A stretch of 64,000 nt of DNA from Synechococcus sp. PCC 7336 (GCF_000332275.1 NZ_CM001776.1:4524008-4588007), one strand, 5' to 3'; counted from the first letter of the stretch, positions 8,940 through 19,088 are shown. Notes: a model not told the origin generated them from the sequence alone. Made by a program: numbers and translations.

Positions 8940-9342
8940 GTTCTCTCCTTCGGGTCAGACTTAGGTCTTCAAACGGTTTTTCAAACAGATCGGGACGTGA
9001 ATCGATCGCAGCAGATGGGCTCCCTCTGGGGGCGAAGGGGGCGCGATCGCCCTGAAGGGCATGGTAACGCATGTAACGGACCCTTAAAAAAGATGCAGTC
9101 CGTATTGGCGATCGCAACGTATCGAGGGAGGTGGCAGGCAATAAGCACGGGCCGAATGGTCTGCAGGGAAATTCCTTATTATCTTAAGGTGATTTTGAAC
9201 TTGTTATGCCCGAAATTTGCTGGGGAGCGAGCGCAACGCTGTTGCCATGCGCTCCAGCGCGGATGGTATGTTGAAAAATGAATCGTTCTGGCAGTCTGGC
9301 CCGATAAATAAGGCTTTGAGCGGGTTTGGGGCGATCGCAGTA
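8940..9342. other. Divergent intergenic region between prk and a DUF2288 gene
   Basis: About 400 bases with no convincing gene. It should hold the prk promoter (minus strand) and the DUF2288 promoter (plus strand). The DUF2288 frame is open back to 9217, but the extra 42 residues look like translated leader. No riboswitch or clear operator was recognised. Confidence 0.6.
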
Positions 9343-9666
9343 ATGGCGAATTTGAGGTCGGTTGTGAGTGACGTGCGTGCCCTGCTAGCAGAATCGATGG
9401 CTCCTGCGGAGTGGGGCTGGCTGCGATCGCATGCTTTGGCCGGTCGCATGGTGGTGGTCAGCCGCAGCTTAGATCTGCTCGATGTCGGAGAAGCGATCGC
9501 CACTGACAATACCGAGCAGGTGAAGAATTGGCTAGATGCTGGATTGGCGATGGTGGCAGACCAAGCCGAAATTGACAGGCGCGATCGCCAATCGGGCAAA
9601 GCAGAAACGATCGCGGCAATCGTGCAGCCGTTTGTGTTGGTGCCGGAATTGGAGGGCGATCGCTAG
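9343..9666 (+). CDS. DUF2288 family protein
   Basis: 107 residues from ATG 9343: LLAESMAPAEWGWLRSHALAGRMVVVS then LDLLDVGEAIATDNTEQVKNWLDAGL and IVQPFVLVPE. This matches the compact DUF2288 fold, common in cyanobacteria and some proteobacteria and of unknown function. An upstream in-frame start at 9217 would add 42 residues not typical of the family. No partner gene is apparent. Confidence 0.75.
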   Translation: MANLRSVVSDVRALLAESMAPAEWGWLRSHALAGRMVVVSRSLDLLDVGEAIATDNTEQVKNWLDAGLAMVADQAEIDRRDRQSGKAETIAAIVQPFVLVPELEGDR

Positions 9667-9679
9667 ACCCGACGCTTGA

Positions 9680-11386
9680 CTAAAACGATGGATTGAAATT
9701 GACCCCTTCTTCCGATAGCGGAGCGGCGATCGCTGTATCGACATCTGTCTTATCGAGGGATTGGGTTGCAGAGAACGTAAATGGCGCTGCTGCAATCGAT
9801 CGCAGATAACTATTGCTCAAATAGGGTTGCCGCTCGGGGCGATCGGCCAAATGGATCTCGAAAAAGGCGGTGGCAAACGCTTGTATGACAGGGTGAGTCA
9901 AGCTGGGATCGGGGCCTAATATTTCGGCTGGTAGGTCAAAAGCGATGCCACTGGTGGCGGTGGTGTCCCCTAGAAAGGAAAAATGGGTGCCTTCTTCCAC
10001 CAAAATCAGGTGTTTGTCGGTGCTGCCTGCCCAGACAAACGGATAGATCTGCTCGGGAATGGCTGGGGCAAAAAAGTCATTTTTAGAGGCAAAGATGGCG
10101 AGGGGGAGCTCCAGTTGACTCATGCCGAGGGGGCCGAACATGGAACTCGTAATTGGATTGAGGGCCAAGACCGCAGCAACGCGATCGTCTTTGAGTGTGT
10201 AGGTGTCGGCAGGAATTTCCAGCAGGCGGCACTGCAATAGAACGGAGAGGTTGAAAGGTAGCGATTGCAGCGAGGCATCGCACCGTCGTCTGGCAAATTC
10301 GAAGTCGAGGCTTGCTCCTCCCACAGCTAGGGCTGTGTAGCCCCCCAGCGATTGACCGATAACCCCAACGCGATCGACAGCAATCCGGTTGTACAACACT
10401 CCGTCCGAAGCCGTCAGGGATTCTAATTCGTCCAACACCACCGAAATGTCTTTGGGTCGCTCGATAAATACTTCGGAGGCAACTGGCTCTACGTCCCCTT
10501 GCAAAAACCGCTGCACGGTCACAGTACTGCTGGTGGGATGTTCGATCGCCGCCACGGCAAAGCCATGAGAGGCCAAGTGTTCGGCCAGATAGGCAAACGT
10601 GTCGCGGCTGGAGGCAAAACCGTGGGAGATGACTAAGAGGGGAGCGGGCTCGGGGAGGTCGCTAGGGACGTAGAGATCGACAAAGATCCCCTTGAGGCGC
10701 TGGCGATCGGGGTTGCTCAGGCGCAGGGTCCTGACACGCCAGGCATAAGGCCCTGCTTGGCTGAGATCGGGTAAGGGGGGTAGGTCGGTCGCGGCCAGCT
10801 CTCGCACCGCCTTCTGTCGCAGCTCGCGCCCAATCAGCTCGGCTTCAACAAACAGTTGCTTGGCATTGTCGATTGCCTTGAGGGCGACATTGAAGTCCAG
10901 CCGCACCTGCCGCAGCGGCCACTTTTCAATCACATTGAGGATAGATAGGCCGTCCTCCTCAAACGCAGCCAAGACTAAAGCAGCCCGCAACGCCTTAAAT
11001 GTCGTGTCGCGATTGTTGGTTTTAAACAGCACGAGCAGCCGTTTGAGCAGTGCTTCGCCCAATTGCGATTTGACAAAACTCGACACCGTTATGGGGTCTA
11101 TTTCGAAAGGCGTGACGAGTAATTCTCGAAATTCTTCCACCTGTCCGTCATTAAATTGTCTGGCATACCAGCGCAAGCCGTCAGGGATTTCGTCGGAGGT
11201 CACAAACACGGTCAGATCGTCCACATCGATCGATCGTTGGGCCCCCCCGAGATGGAGAGACACTTCTTCAGCTGCACGGGCGGCAGTTAGGGTGAATAGG
11301 CTGGCAGCGAGCGCCCCACTGAGGGAGCGGAGCAGACAAGAACGCAGTTGAGTACCCCAACTAGGCATGGAAAAACAAAATCTCAT
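9680..11386 (-). CDS. Exported alpha/beta hydrolase with N-terminal DUF1400
   Basis: 568 residues. The N-terminus is a signal peptide (LLRSLSGALAASLFTLTAARA). The next 150 residues match DUF1400, which in cyanobacteria precedes an alpha/beta-hydrolase domain. The nucleophile elbow is GQSLGGYTAL. The acid is probably in the strand around ASKNDFFAPAI. The histidine is in EEGTHFSFLG. The fold is of the dienelactone-hydrolase/platelet-activating-factor acetylhydrolase sort, so a secreted or periplasmic esterase is likely. The substrate is unknown. Starts at 11386 or 11368 are equally possible. Confidence 0.85.
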   Translation of the reverse strand: MRFCFSMPSWGTQLRSCLLRSLSGALAASLFTLTAARAAEEVSLHLGGAQRSIDVDDLTVFVTSDEIPDGLRWYARQFNDGQVEEFRELLVTPFEIDPITVSSFVKSQLGEALLKRLLVLFKTNNRDTTFKALRAALVLAAFEEDGLSILNVIEKWPLRQVRLDFNVALKAIDNAKQLFVEAELIGRELRQKAVRELAATDLPPLPDLSQAGPYAWRVRTLRLSNPDRQRLKGIFVDLYVPSDLPEPAPLLVISHGFASSRDTFAYLAEHLASHGFAVAAIEHPTSSTVTVQRFLQGDVEPVASEVFIERPKDISVVLDELESLTASDGVLYNRIAVDRVGVIGQSLGGYTALAVGGASLDFEFARRRCDASLQSLPFNLSVLLQCRLLEIPADTYTLKDDRVAAVLALNPITSSMFGPLGMSQLELPLAIFASKNDFFAPAIPEQIYPFVWAGSTDKHLILVEEGTHFSFLGDTTATSGIAFDLPAEILGPDPSLTHPVIQAFATAFFEIHLADRPERQPYLSNSYLRSIAAAPFTFSATQSLDKTDVDTAIAAPLSEEGVNFNPSF

Positions 11387-11636
11387 AGAACAAGACTTGG
11401 GCTATGAATGTGAGAAGACCCTGCAGGAGCACTCCCGCCGAGTCGCGCTGTAGCTTTCATTACTGTATCGCGTGACTTTAAAGCAGGAGTGAGAACAGCA
11501 AAAGGCAGTTACGAAAATTCGCCTGCTGCTGCACGCTCGAAGCATCTCGAAAATTGTTATTTATGCCAACATGCTCTCTGTAACGTTCTTTTTGGGTTTG
11601 TTGTTGTATTCAAGCGGGGTAGGCCGAGATTGATAG

Positions 11637-12311
11637 CTATTCGGTATAAGCTTCAATCAGGTTGGCCTCAAGGGCGTAACCGACATCAATACTTGCGGCT
11701 CCATCCACAAACGAAAGGTCTTGTTCCGTTTGCTGAGTGGTCAGCCTGCCAGAAACCCAAACCGGTTCGAACAAGCTATTGATTTCTATCCCTCGTTCCG
11801 ATTGGACGTGGACGATCTGATTGGGAGGGGGGGGCGGTACGTGGATACAGGCTCCTACGTAGGGAACCAAGAGAAACTCAGTTACCCGATTATCGTCTGA
11901 ATACTCTAGCGGCAGAGCATAACCGGGTATCTTGACATTCAGAGTATTGAGCTCTGCAACTACGCTCCTATCTGCAAGCCGCTGTCTCTCGTTAATCTCA
12001 TCTTGTTTGGCGATCGCGCTGTCAATGTCGAAGCCCGAAGCCTCCAATGCGCTGACGGATTCCCGATATTGTGCTTCCAACGGTATCCGCTCGGCCTCAC
12101 TCATTTCCGGGCCGACTTGCTGTCGCTGAATCATCCAATAAACGAGGCTAAAGTCGGCCACTTGCTCGGGAGTCAAGCCTCGGTAGGGATCTTCAAACTC
12201 AATCTGGGGGGCCAAGTCTTCCCAAGACAGTTCGCGGGCGTTCTCGCTGCGCGCGGGCAGCACCATCAAAGTGGCTAGTATGACTAAGGCTGCAGACAAC
12301 TTTTTCATCAA
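11637..12311 (-). CDS. DUF3299 periplasmic protein of a metal-transport operon
   Basis: 224 residues with a signal peptide (KKLSAALVILATLMVLPARS). The C-terminal half carries the DUF3299 signature: IPGYALPLEY ... LLVPYVGACIHVPPPPPNQIVHV. The Cys, His and Pro-rich loop could bind metal, but this is inference. It is the last gene of a minus-strand operon with an FtsX-like permease, an ABC ATPase and a His-rich DUF2796 protein. In Vibrio a similar gene set (zrg) is Zur-controlled and takes part in zinc uptake. Confidence 0.8.
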   Translation of the reverse strand: MMKKLSAALVILATLMVLPARSENARELSWEDLAPQIEFEDPYRGLTPEQVADFSLVYWMIQRQQVGPEMSEAERIPLEAQYRESVSALEASGFDIDSAIAKQDEINERQRLADRSVVAELNTLNVKIPGYALPLEYSDDNRVTEFLLVPYVGACIHVPPPPPNQIVHVQSERGIEINSLFEPVWVSGRLTTQQTEQDLSFVDGAASIDVGYALEANLIEAYTE

Positions 12312-12370
12312 GGGCCTCCGAGCGATCTCTCTAATGATGTTCTACAAGTCAGCTGATGCAAAAAACTTGT

Positions 12371-13633
12371 TCAGATCCGAACTGACATGCCATCCGCGAG
12401 AGAGTAACGATAACTGAGATAACCAGGAATTATCCCTATTAAGGTACCTGCTCCGCACACGATCGCAATCAGGATGAGCTCGTAACCTGTCAGCCCGCCG
12501 ATCGCGACGAACAAACCGAATCTTGCTAGGATAACGGGTCGAGCCACCCATAACAAGCCGTAGAGTAGCGCTATCCCTGTCGCCACTCCTGCAACGGTTA
12601 AGACCCCCGCCTCCCCCACAATCAGCGCAAAAATATGCAGCGGGCGAGCTCCCACCGATCGCAAGATCGCCATCTCCCGACGACGCTCGTTGAGGCTGGT
12701 CAAGAGGGCGACGAGCATTCCAGACAGCCCCACAGCCGCGACAAATCCCGACACCACCGCCAGCGCTCGTTCGGCCACCCCGATCGCCTCCCACAGTTCT
12801 TGCAGAGTGACGCCAGGGAGGATAGCCAACAGCGGCTCGGCAGGATAGTTGTTGGCGAAGCGTTGAAATTCGAATGCCGCAATGCGGGAGTTCAGCCTCA
12901 CCAGCACGGCAGTCACAGCTTGGGGAGAGAGGGCGAGCCTTGCTGCCACCTCGGGGGGAATGGCTTGACCCGGACGGGGCGGAGCACCATCCTGCCAGTC
13001 AATATGAATCGCTTCGAGCCCTTCCAGGCTGATGTGAACGGTTTGGTCTACCGGCGTGCCCGTCCGGTTTAAAATTCCCACCACGCGAAAGGGCTTGTCG
13101 TCATGTTCGAGCAAGCTAATTTGGCCGGCACCGTGGGCAATGACAATCGCATCGCCGAGAGCGTACCCTAGCTTTTCAGCCACTTCAGCTCCCAGCACAG
13201 CATCGTAGACTGCTTCAAACCTTTGACCTCGGGAGAAGGTCAAGCCGCGATCGCGAGCGAAGCGAAAGTGCTCGAAGTAATCGGTTGTGGTGCCCATCAC
13301 GCGGTAACCCTGGTGCGAATCTCCCAAGGAGATGGGAATCGTCCATTTGACCGCCGGATGGGCTTCGATCTCCCGAGCTGTTTCCCAAGAGATATTGTGG
13401 GTGGCATAGCCAATGCGAAAGACGGAATAGAGCAGCAATTGCACTGCGCCAGTGCGAGCTCCGACAATTAAATCCGTTCCCGATAGGGTGTTGGTAAAGC
13501 TAGCCCGCGCTTCGGTGTGAATGCGTTCCACCCCCAATAGCATCGCGACGCTGAGGCCGATGGACAAAGTGGTTAACCCCGCTGTAACCTTGCGGTTCCA
13601 CAGACTTTTGAGGGCCAAGCTGAAGATGGACAT
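12371..13633 (-). CDS. ABC transporter permease (FtsX/MacB type)
   Basis: About 420 residues: one N-terminal membrane helix (KVTAGLTTLSIGLSVAMLLG), a large periplasmic domain, then three C-terminal helices around LAVVSGFVAAVGLSGMLVALL, the cytoplasmic coupling loop ERRREMAILRSVGARP, and two further segments. This is the FtsX/MacB topology. I chose ATG 13633 because AAGGAG lies eight bases upstream; an ATG two codons earlier is close to that site. With the adjacent ATPase it forms a complete type VII ABC unit, which usually performs mechanical work rather than pore transport. Confidence 0.88.
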   Translation of the reverse strand: MSIFSLALKSLWNRKVTAGLTTLSIGLSVAMLLGVERIHTEARASFTNTLSGTDLIVGARTGAVQLLLYSVFRIGYATHNISWETAREIEAHPAVKWTIPISLGDSHQGYRVMGTTTDYFEHFRFARDRGLTFSRGQRFEAVYDAVLGAEVAEKLGYALGDAIVIAHGAGQISLLEHDDKPFRVVGILNRTGTPVDQTVHISLEGLEAIHIDWQDGAPPRPGQAIPPEVAARLALSPQAVTAVLVRLNSRIAAFEFQRFANNYPAEPLLAILPGVTLQELWEAIGVAERALAVVSGFVAAVGLSGMLVALLTSLNERRREMAILRSVGARPLHIFALIVGEAGVLTVAGVATGIALLYGLLWVARPVILARFGLFVAIGGLTGYELILIAIVCGAGTLIGIIPGYLSYRYSLADGMSVRI

Positions 13634-13660
13634 TGGCATCGCTCCTTCTGACAAATGGCC

Positions 13661-14416
13661 TTATGACAAATGACCGGCTCGGTTAATCTCGGCGAGATGA
13701 ATGGTGCGATCGAACAGTCTGGCCAGCGTGCGATCGTGGCTCACGAAGACTAGGGTGCTTCGTTCCCGATCGCATTCTGCAAACAGGAGTCGAATGAAGG
13801 CTTCGCGGCGATCGCGATCGAGAGAAGATGTGGGCTCGTCAGCGACGATCAGTTCGGGGGCTCCCATCAGGGCTCTGGCCGCCGCCACCCGCTGTTGCTG
13901 GCCGACGCTGAGATAGCTAACCGGCTGCTTCAGCAACTCTGGTTTTGCCATGTCCAGATGCTCCAGCAAGCGAAGTGCTTCTGCCTTCAGATCGGCAGAC
14001 TGATGCTGCGCCTGCTGTCGTCGCCGTCGAGAAAACCGACAGGGTAGCGTCACATTGTCCACCACAGATAGATAGGGAATGAGATTGAACATCTGGAAGA
14101 TGAAGCCAATGCGATCGGCACGGAACTGGTCTCGATGGGGACCACTCATGCGGTCTATCCGCCGATCGAGCACTGCGACCGTCCCCTGCTGGGGGGTAAT
14201 CACACCGGCCAACAGACTGAGGAGGGTACTCTTGCCACTGCCACTGGGGCCTTCAACGAAGATTGTCTTGCCTGACTCGATCCGCAAGCTTGGGATATCG
14301 AGGAGGGGCTTGGAGTTTTTACGCCAACTGTATTTCAAGTCAGTCAGTGCGATCGCGCCATTCTCCACAGCGCGATCGCTAGCCCGATCGTCCCGATTGT
14401 TGGGTGTCACAAGCAC
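13661..14416 (-). CDS. ABC transporter ATPase (LolD-like)
   Basis: 251 residues with all nucleotide-binding motifs: Walker A GPSGSGKST, Q-loop in GFIFQMFNLIPYLSV, signature LSVGQQQRVAAARAL, Walker B LIVADEPTSSLD, and the switch histidine in VFVSHD. This is the LolD/MacB ATPase subfamily that pairs with FtsX-type permeases. It starts at GTG 14416, lies between the permease and the DUF2796 gene on the same strand, and should power that complex at the inner membrane. Confidence 0.93.
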   Translation of the reverse strand: MLVTPNNRDDRASDRAVENGAIALTDLKYSWRKNSKPLLDIPSLRIESGKTIFVEGPSGSGKSTLLSLLAGVITPQQGTVAVLDRRIDRMSGPHRDQFRADRIGFIFQMFNLIPYLSVVDNVTLPCRFSRRRRQQAQHQSADLKAEALRLLEHLDMAKPELLKQPVSYLSVGQQQRVAAARALMGAPELIVADEPTSSLDRDRREAFIRLLFAECDRERSTLVFVSHDRTLARLFDRTIHLAEINRAGHLS

Positions 14417-14430
14417 AGGCCCTCAATCCT

Positions 14431-15174
14431 TTACCAAGATAGTGTCGTATTCGTTGGTGTCAGCTCAGCCGCTATCTGCCCCGTTGCAGTCAGGGCCTGC
14501 ACCTCTATTTCCTCTATGCCTGAGAATCGAGAGAAAAGCTCGACATCGATTTGTTGAAGTCTGTCCGGTCTTGCGCAGGTGAAGCGGTAGCTTGCCTCGA
14601 ACTCACTGTGGATGGCGCGATCGTTAGAATGACCTCCATCAGTAGAATGACCTCCATCAGTAGAATGACCTCCATCAGTAGAATGACCTCCATCAATAGA
14701 ATGACCTCCATCAATAGAATGACTTCCTTCAGCAGAATGACTTCCTTCAGCAGAATGACTTCCTTCAGCGTGGCGTGCTTCTTTCTGCTCGTGGGAGTCG
14801 CTATGTTCGCCCACGATATCGGTGTCAACATCGACATCGGACAGATTGCAGTTCGCCTCAGCAGGAAATTCAAACAGGTCGGCACCGTTCTCCAGCGCTT
14901 CTAATGCCTCGTGGATGGCTTCCTCCTGCGCTTCAGTATTGGGGCTGTGCTCGAAGCCGACAATGTTAACAGCGGGGCTCGAGAGTTCGATGTAGAGTGA
15001 GTCATCCTCAATGGCTACATTCATCTGAACGCTCCCGTGGACGTGGGCGTCATGCTGGCGAAAGGTACTCGCTTCTTCTGCAGGGCCGCTTGCGGCCGAG
15101 GGCAGGACTGACACACAGGCAACGGCCCCAAACACTAGGGCTGCACAGCGGCGGGACGAGCTGAAGAGTTTCAT
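14431..15174 (-). CDS. DUF2796 (ZrgA-like) histidine-rich metal-binding protein
   Basis: 247 residues with signal peptide (ALVFGAVACVSVLPSAASG). The conserved DUF2796 parts are HDAHVHGSVQMNVAIEDDSLYIEL near the start and SYRFTCARPDRLQQIDVELFSRF near the end. Between them is an expanded array of about nine hexapeptides of pattern HS-x-x-G-(G/S), giving many histidines suited to binding zinc. ATG 15174 is preferred over an upstream TTG. It is the first gene of the four-gene operon and sits just below a Fur/Zur-like box. Zinc capture in the periplasm is inferred from the Vibrio ZrgA family. Confidence 0.85.
   Translation of the reverse strand: MKLFSSSRRCAALVFGAVACVSVLPSAASGPAEEASTFRQHDAHVHGSVQMNVAIEDDSLYIELSSPAVNIVGFEHSPNTEAQEEAIHEALEALENGADLFEFPAEANCNLSDVDVDTDIVGEHSDSHEQKEARHAEGSHSAEGSHSAEGSHSIDGGHSIDGGHSTDGGHSTDGGHSTDGGHSNDRAIHSEFEASYRFTCARPDRLQQIDVELFSRFSGIEEIEVQALTATGQIAAELTPTNTTLSW
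14624..14768. repeat. 18-bp tandem repeat inside the DUF2796 gene
   Basis: About eight in-frame units of TAGAATGACCTCCATCAG and close variants (TAGAATGACTTCCTTCAG type at the right end). Each unit encodes one His-Ser hexapeptide on the minus strand. The unit length is a multiple of three, so unit gain or loss changes histidine number without a frameshift. Confidence 0.9.
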
Positions 15175-15217
15175 AGTCAAGAATGGCAAGGGGTAACAAG
15201 CGATTGAGTCAAGTCAT

Positions 15218-15236
15218 GATAATGATACTCGTTCTC
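15218..15236. promoter_or_regulatory. Fur/Zur-type operator upstream of the DUF2796 operon
   Basis: GATAATGATACTCGTTCTC matches the classical 19-bp Fur-family box at 16 of 19 positions and keeps its dyad layout. It lies 44-62 bases before the DUF2796 start. Given the zinc-type operon downstream, Zur is the likelier regulator than Fur. That choice is inference. Confidence 0.65.
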
Positions 15237-15452
15237 ATTCTTGTAGACCAGGGACAGGCTATTGAAAGTCTTGCGTGACTTCAGCGTGAATGGCGTAAAT
15301 TCCACGCGATTGGTGCTGAGGTTGAGCAAAGTCAGGAGTTAATGTTAGGTTTTTGCCGGACGCCGCCGATAGGCATGCATCCTGGAACTTCGTGCCTGCC
15401 GCTCAGTTGGGCAATATGAACTACAAAACCTCTGCGATCGGGAATTGAAACT

Positions 15453-16196
15453 ATGGTGGCTAATCTGCGTCGTTGGTGTCTGCTTGTGGCAATCTGCAGC
15501 CTGTGCCTAGCCGGTTGCGGTCCTTCGCCCGAGCAGTTACAAAGCCAAGTAATCGAAATTATTCGCTCCAATCCTCAGGTCATTATTGAATCCGTCCAAA
15601 CCTACCAAGCCGAACAGCAGGCCGCCGCTACCGTCGCACGGGAAGAACAACAAGCTAGAGCGCTGCAGCCGTTCGCCAACGATCCTGCCGGACAGATTGG
15701 CACATCGCCAACCCGAGGGGCAGAAGACTTGGCATACGTCCTCTACGAGTTTTCAGATTTTCAGTGCCCCTTCTGTGCGCGATCGCAAGCGACGGTCGAA
15801 GCATTTGTCAACGCCCACAGCAAGGTCGCGTTGGTCTTCAAACATTTCCCGCTCCAGCAAATTCACCCCGAAGCGCTCCCCGCAGCACAGGCAGCCTGGG
15901 CAGCCCACCAGCAAGGGAAATTTTGGCAATACCACGATGCTCTGTTTAGCCACCAAGATCGACTCGGTGAAGATTACTATCTCGAATTGGCGAGCACTCT
16001 GAGATTAGACCTCGACCGCTTCAATAGCGATCGCCCCAAGGCCAACGCCGCCATTCGGACAGACCTCGAGATGGCCCAACAGCTCGGACTGCAAGGAACT
16101 CCCTTCTTCACCCTCAACGGCATTCCTTTGAGCGGAGCGGTACCGCTAGAACAGTTTGAAGCTGCTTTAGCTGCAGCGATCGAGAGTGCAGCTTAG
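15453..16196 (+). CDS. DsbA-like thioredoxin-fold lipoprotein
   Basis: 247 residues. The N-terminus has a lipoprotein signal ending LCLAGC, so it is probably anchored on the periplasmic side. A helical linker follows, then a DsbA/thioredoxin-4 domain with the active site CPFC in EFSDFQCPFCARSQ and the cis-proline region GTPFFTLNG. It should act in thiol-disulfide exchange outside the cytoplasm. Relatives in cyanobacteria are often named disulfide isomerases. It is divergent from the zinc operon and could share the intergenic promoter area. Confidence 0.88.
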   Translation: MVANLRRWCLLVAICSLCLAGCGPSPEQLQSQVIEIIRSNPQVIIESVQTYQAEQQAAATVAREEQQARALQPFANDPAGQIGTSPTRGAEDLAYVLYEFSDFQCPFCARSQATVEAFVNAHSKVALVFKHFPLQQIHPEALPAAQAAWAAHQQGKFWQYHDALFSHQDRLGEDYYLELASTLRLDLDRFNSDRPKANAAIRTDLEMAQQLGLQGTPFFTLNGIPLSGAVPLEQFEAALAAAIESAA

Positions 16197-16721
16197 TCGG
16201 CTTGCCTGACTCCCCAGCCAATCATCGCGGCCTCGCAAACTTCTCAAACGCTTGAATCGCCAGTTCTCCACCTAGAGAGAAAAAGCTTATTCATTGACAC
16301 TTAAATCACAGATAGAGGTATAATTTCAACGGAAAAAGTTTGCAAACAAGATGAATTATCAAGAATATAAAGATAAAAAGTCAATTTTTGGAGTTAGTTT
16401 TAATACCTAAAGTGAGATTCCGATCTCGAGAGTCGAGTTCTCGCTGTAAGGGTGGGTAACTTGTAGGAGTGAAAGTGGGGTTGGCTTAGGACAGTCTGGC
16501 GAGATTGCCCTAAATGGAGCTAATCCTTGCGTCCCCATTGAGTCGCGAGCCATCTAACTTTTATGAGACTTTAATAGATCTTAAGTTATTATTAAAAATA
16601 GATAATAGATAAAATTGATGACATTCATGTGCGGTTTAAGGCAGGTTTTGGATAAAGCGCATAAGGCATATTCCGAGCCGTTGAGACTGTCTGTGGGATA
16701 TCGAGCGGGAGGAGAGAAATT
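16197..16721. other. Intergenic region, 525 bases, AT-rich
   Basis: No supported gene. A minus-strand frame at 16581-16796 overlaps the kinase start and has no recognisable features. The stretch around 16300-16420 is markedly AT-rich and the last bases (GGGAGGAGAG at about 16709) are the ribosome-binding site of the histidine kinase. No hairpin terminator or RNA gene was recognised. Confidence 0.5.
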
Positions 16722-19088
16722 GTGAAGCATTGCCCGCCTAAGTTGCGAAGATCCCATCTCTCTGCGAGTCGCTCGCGACATGCCCCCTGCTGGCAAGCCC
16801 GCAAGGCCCTAGCGCGAGTTTCAGTCAGTCAAGGTGTTATTCGTAGTTTTCAAGCGCTCTATCGCGACTTACCTGCATTCTGTGTAGCGATAGATACTCG
16901 ATCCAGAATTGTGCAGATCGGGGCGCTGGCTGCGCAGGTGCTGGAGATTGAGCCAGAAGCAGCCATCGGGCGGTCTGCGATCGAGTGGATCGCGCCTGGA
17001 GATCGGGCTGAGTTCAAACAGGCCCTAATTGCATCCGCAGCCGAATTGTGGCAGGGGACATTGCAGACAATCTTTCGGCAGAAAGAATGGATGTCGATGC
17101 AGGCAGTCATCCGGGCGGCTCCCGAGCTGGGGACAGGCTTGTTATTGCTGTGCGCAACGGAAAGCGTGCCTCTAGGCCGAGACCGGCTCGGCACAAACGG
17201 CGATAAACCCCTGAGATCGCAGTCTGTTTTAGAACCTCGGCAACCCGTTGACGCGGCACAGTCGCAAGAGAATCCTCAGTGTTCTCTCAATCGCACCGCC
17301 CGTGCCCTGCACCATTCGCTGCACCTCAAAACCATCTTTGCCACCGCCACTAAATTACTCGCCTCAGATTTCAATCTTCCTCACTCATCTATTTGGCATT
17401 ACAACCACAGCCACCATCACTGGCAGGTGGTAAGTCTCTACTCCGGCGGACGAGCACTCGAGGCTCCCCTGGCGTTAGAAATATCGGCCCCCGGCCTCGA
17501 TTGGCGGCTAGTGGAAAAACGCCAACTGCTGGCAACTCTGACGGTAGAGGAAGCGCTGGCGGGCGAGGTGCCTGCGGAACTCGTTCGAAACCTGCCCGAT
17601 CCCTGGCTGGCAATCCCGTTACAAGCACAAGGGCAGTTATGGGGGTGCGCGATCGTGGCTGCTTACAGCGATACCGATTTAGCTTCGGCAGCCCCTCTGA
17701 TGGCGTTTGTCGAGCAATTGGAAACGGCGATCGAACAAGCCGAACAATACAAGCAGGCACAGCGACTCAACTTCGACCTAGAACGACAAATTCGGTCTCG
17801 GACCTTTCAATTGCAACAGGCATTGGAGTTAGAAGAGTTGCTCAAGTCGATCGCCGATAAAGTGAGAGACAGTCTGGATGAAGATCGAGTGTTGCAGACC
17901 GTTGTGGAGGAATTAAGCTTCGGTTTGGGGGTCGATTGTTGCGAAACTGCTCTCTATAGCGAAAGTCACACCGATTACACCATTCGTTACGAGCACACCA
18001 CCACTTTTCCATCGTTGCGAGGCTACCGCGCCCGCATCAATCCGAACGATCGCATCCAACACCAGCTGATTGGCGGCAATCACCTGCAGTTTTGCCCCCT
18101 CGATGGCGAGTTTGTGCGGGCTGATGCCCAGCAATGTGCCGTTCTGGCCTGTCCAATTTTGGACGATCGCGGCGTCTTGGGAAATTTATGGCTGTATCGG
18201 CCTCGCGCTTGCTCCTTTGGAGACTTAGAAGTGCGAATTGTGCAGCAGATCGCCAACCAATGTGCGATCGCCATTCGTCAGGCCCGCCTCTATCAAGCGT
18301 CCCAGCGCCAGGTGCAGGAGTTAGAGCGCATCAATCAGCTCAAAGATGATTTTCTCGACACGGTTTCCCACGAACTGCGCACCCCGATTACCACGATGCG
18401 CATGGCGATCCAGATGTTGGAGTTGCGGCTCAAGCGGCAGCTCAACCTAGAGGAAGAGTTGCAAAAACCACTGGCCCAGCAGGATTCGACAGTCAGATAT
18501 TTCCACATTCTCAAACAGGAATGCGATCGCGAAATCAAATTGATCGATGATTTACTCAAGCTGCAGCGGCTGGACGGGCGCGGATACACCCCCCAGCTCC
18601 AGACGATTCGTCTCGAGGCGTGGCTGCCCGAACGGGCCGCCACCTTCCGCGAGCGAGCTCGCGATCGCCAGCAAGATTTTCAGCTCGATCTGCCTTCCGC
18701 ACTCCCGGCCTTTTCCACCGATCCCTCTAGTTTGGAACGCATTGTCACCGAACTGCTGCACAATGCCAATAAGTACACCCCTCCAGGCGGACAAATCGCC
18801 CTCTCCGCCAAAACCGAACCGGACCGCATTCAACTGGTTGTCACCAACACGGGCGTTGAGATTCCTGACTCTGCCTTGCCCCACGTCTTCGACAAGTTTT
18901 ATCGGGTGCCTTCCATCGATCGCTGGAAGCAGGGGGGCACGGGTCTCGGATTGGCTCTCGTCAAACAATTGGTCGAGCAACTGAACGGTTCCATTTGCGC
19001 CTGCAGTGGCGACGATCGGACGACGTTTGTGGTGGAGTTGCCCCAATTAATGCCATCGCATTTGGCTGAGACTCCATTGGCACGTTAG
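16722..19088 (+). CDS. Multi-domain sensor histidine kinase (PAS-GAF-GAF-HisKA-HATPase)
   Basis: 788 residues. A PAS-like sensor spans about 45-155, a first GAF domain about 205-340, a coiled linker, and a second GAF about 375-535. The HisKA dimerisation helix carries the phospho-acceptor H550 in SHELRTP. The C-terminal ATPase has the N box [13 protein letters not shown] and the G2 box [12 protein letters not shown]. There are no membrane helices, so the kinase is probably cytoplasmic. Neither GAF shows an obvious bilin-binding cysteine context, though I cannot exclude one. GTG 16722 follows a strong GGAGGAGAG site. No response regulator is adjacent. Confidence 0.9.
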   Translation: MKHCPPKLRRSHLSASRSRHAPCWQARKALARVSVSQGVIRSFQALYRDLPAFCVAIDTRSRIVQIGALAAQVLEIEPEAAIGRSAIEWIAPGDRAEFKQALIASAAELWQGTLQTIFRQKEWMSMQAVIRAAPELGTGLLLLCATESVPLGRDRLGTNGDKPLRSQSVLEPRQPVDAAQSQENPQCSLNRTARALHHSLHLKTIFATATKLLASDFNLPHSSIWHYNHSHHHWQVVSLYSGGRALEAPLALEISAPGLDWRLVEKRQLLATLTVEEALAGEVPAELVRNLPDPWLAIPLQAQGQLWGCAIVAAYSDTDLASAAPLMAFVEQLETAIEQAEQYKQAQRLNFDLERQIRSRTFQLQQALELEELLKSIADKVRDSLDEDRVLQTVVEELSFGLGVDCCETALYSESHTDYTIRYEHTTTFPSLRGYRARINPNDRIQHQLIGGNHLQFCPLDGEFVRADAQQCAVLACPILDDRGVLGNLWLYRPRACSFGDLEVRIVQQIANQCAIAIRQARLYQASQRQVQELERINQLKDDFLDTVSHELRTPITTMRMAIQMLELRLKRQLNLEEELQKPLAQQDSTVRYFHILKQECDREIKLIDDLLKLQRLDGRGYTPQLQTIRLEAWLPERAATFRERARDRQQDFQLDLPSALPAFSTDPSSLERIVTELLHNANKYTPPGGQIALSAKTEPDRIQLVVTNTGVEIPDSALPHVFDKFYRVPSIDRWKQGGTGLGLALVKQLVEQLNGSICACSGDDRTTFVVELPQLMPSHLAETPLAR

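Noticed and set aside
14551-14904. Plus-strand frame with RMTSIS repeats
   Set aside because: It is the other-strand reading of the 18-bp tandem repeat in the DUF2796 gene.
16581-16796. 71-codon minus-strand frame at the kinase start
   Set aside because: It overlaps the kinase's ribosome-binding site and first codons and has no motif.
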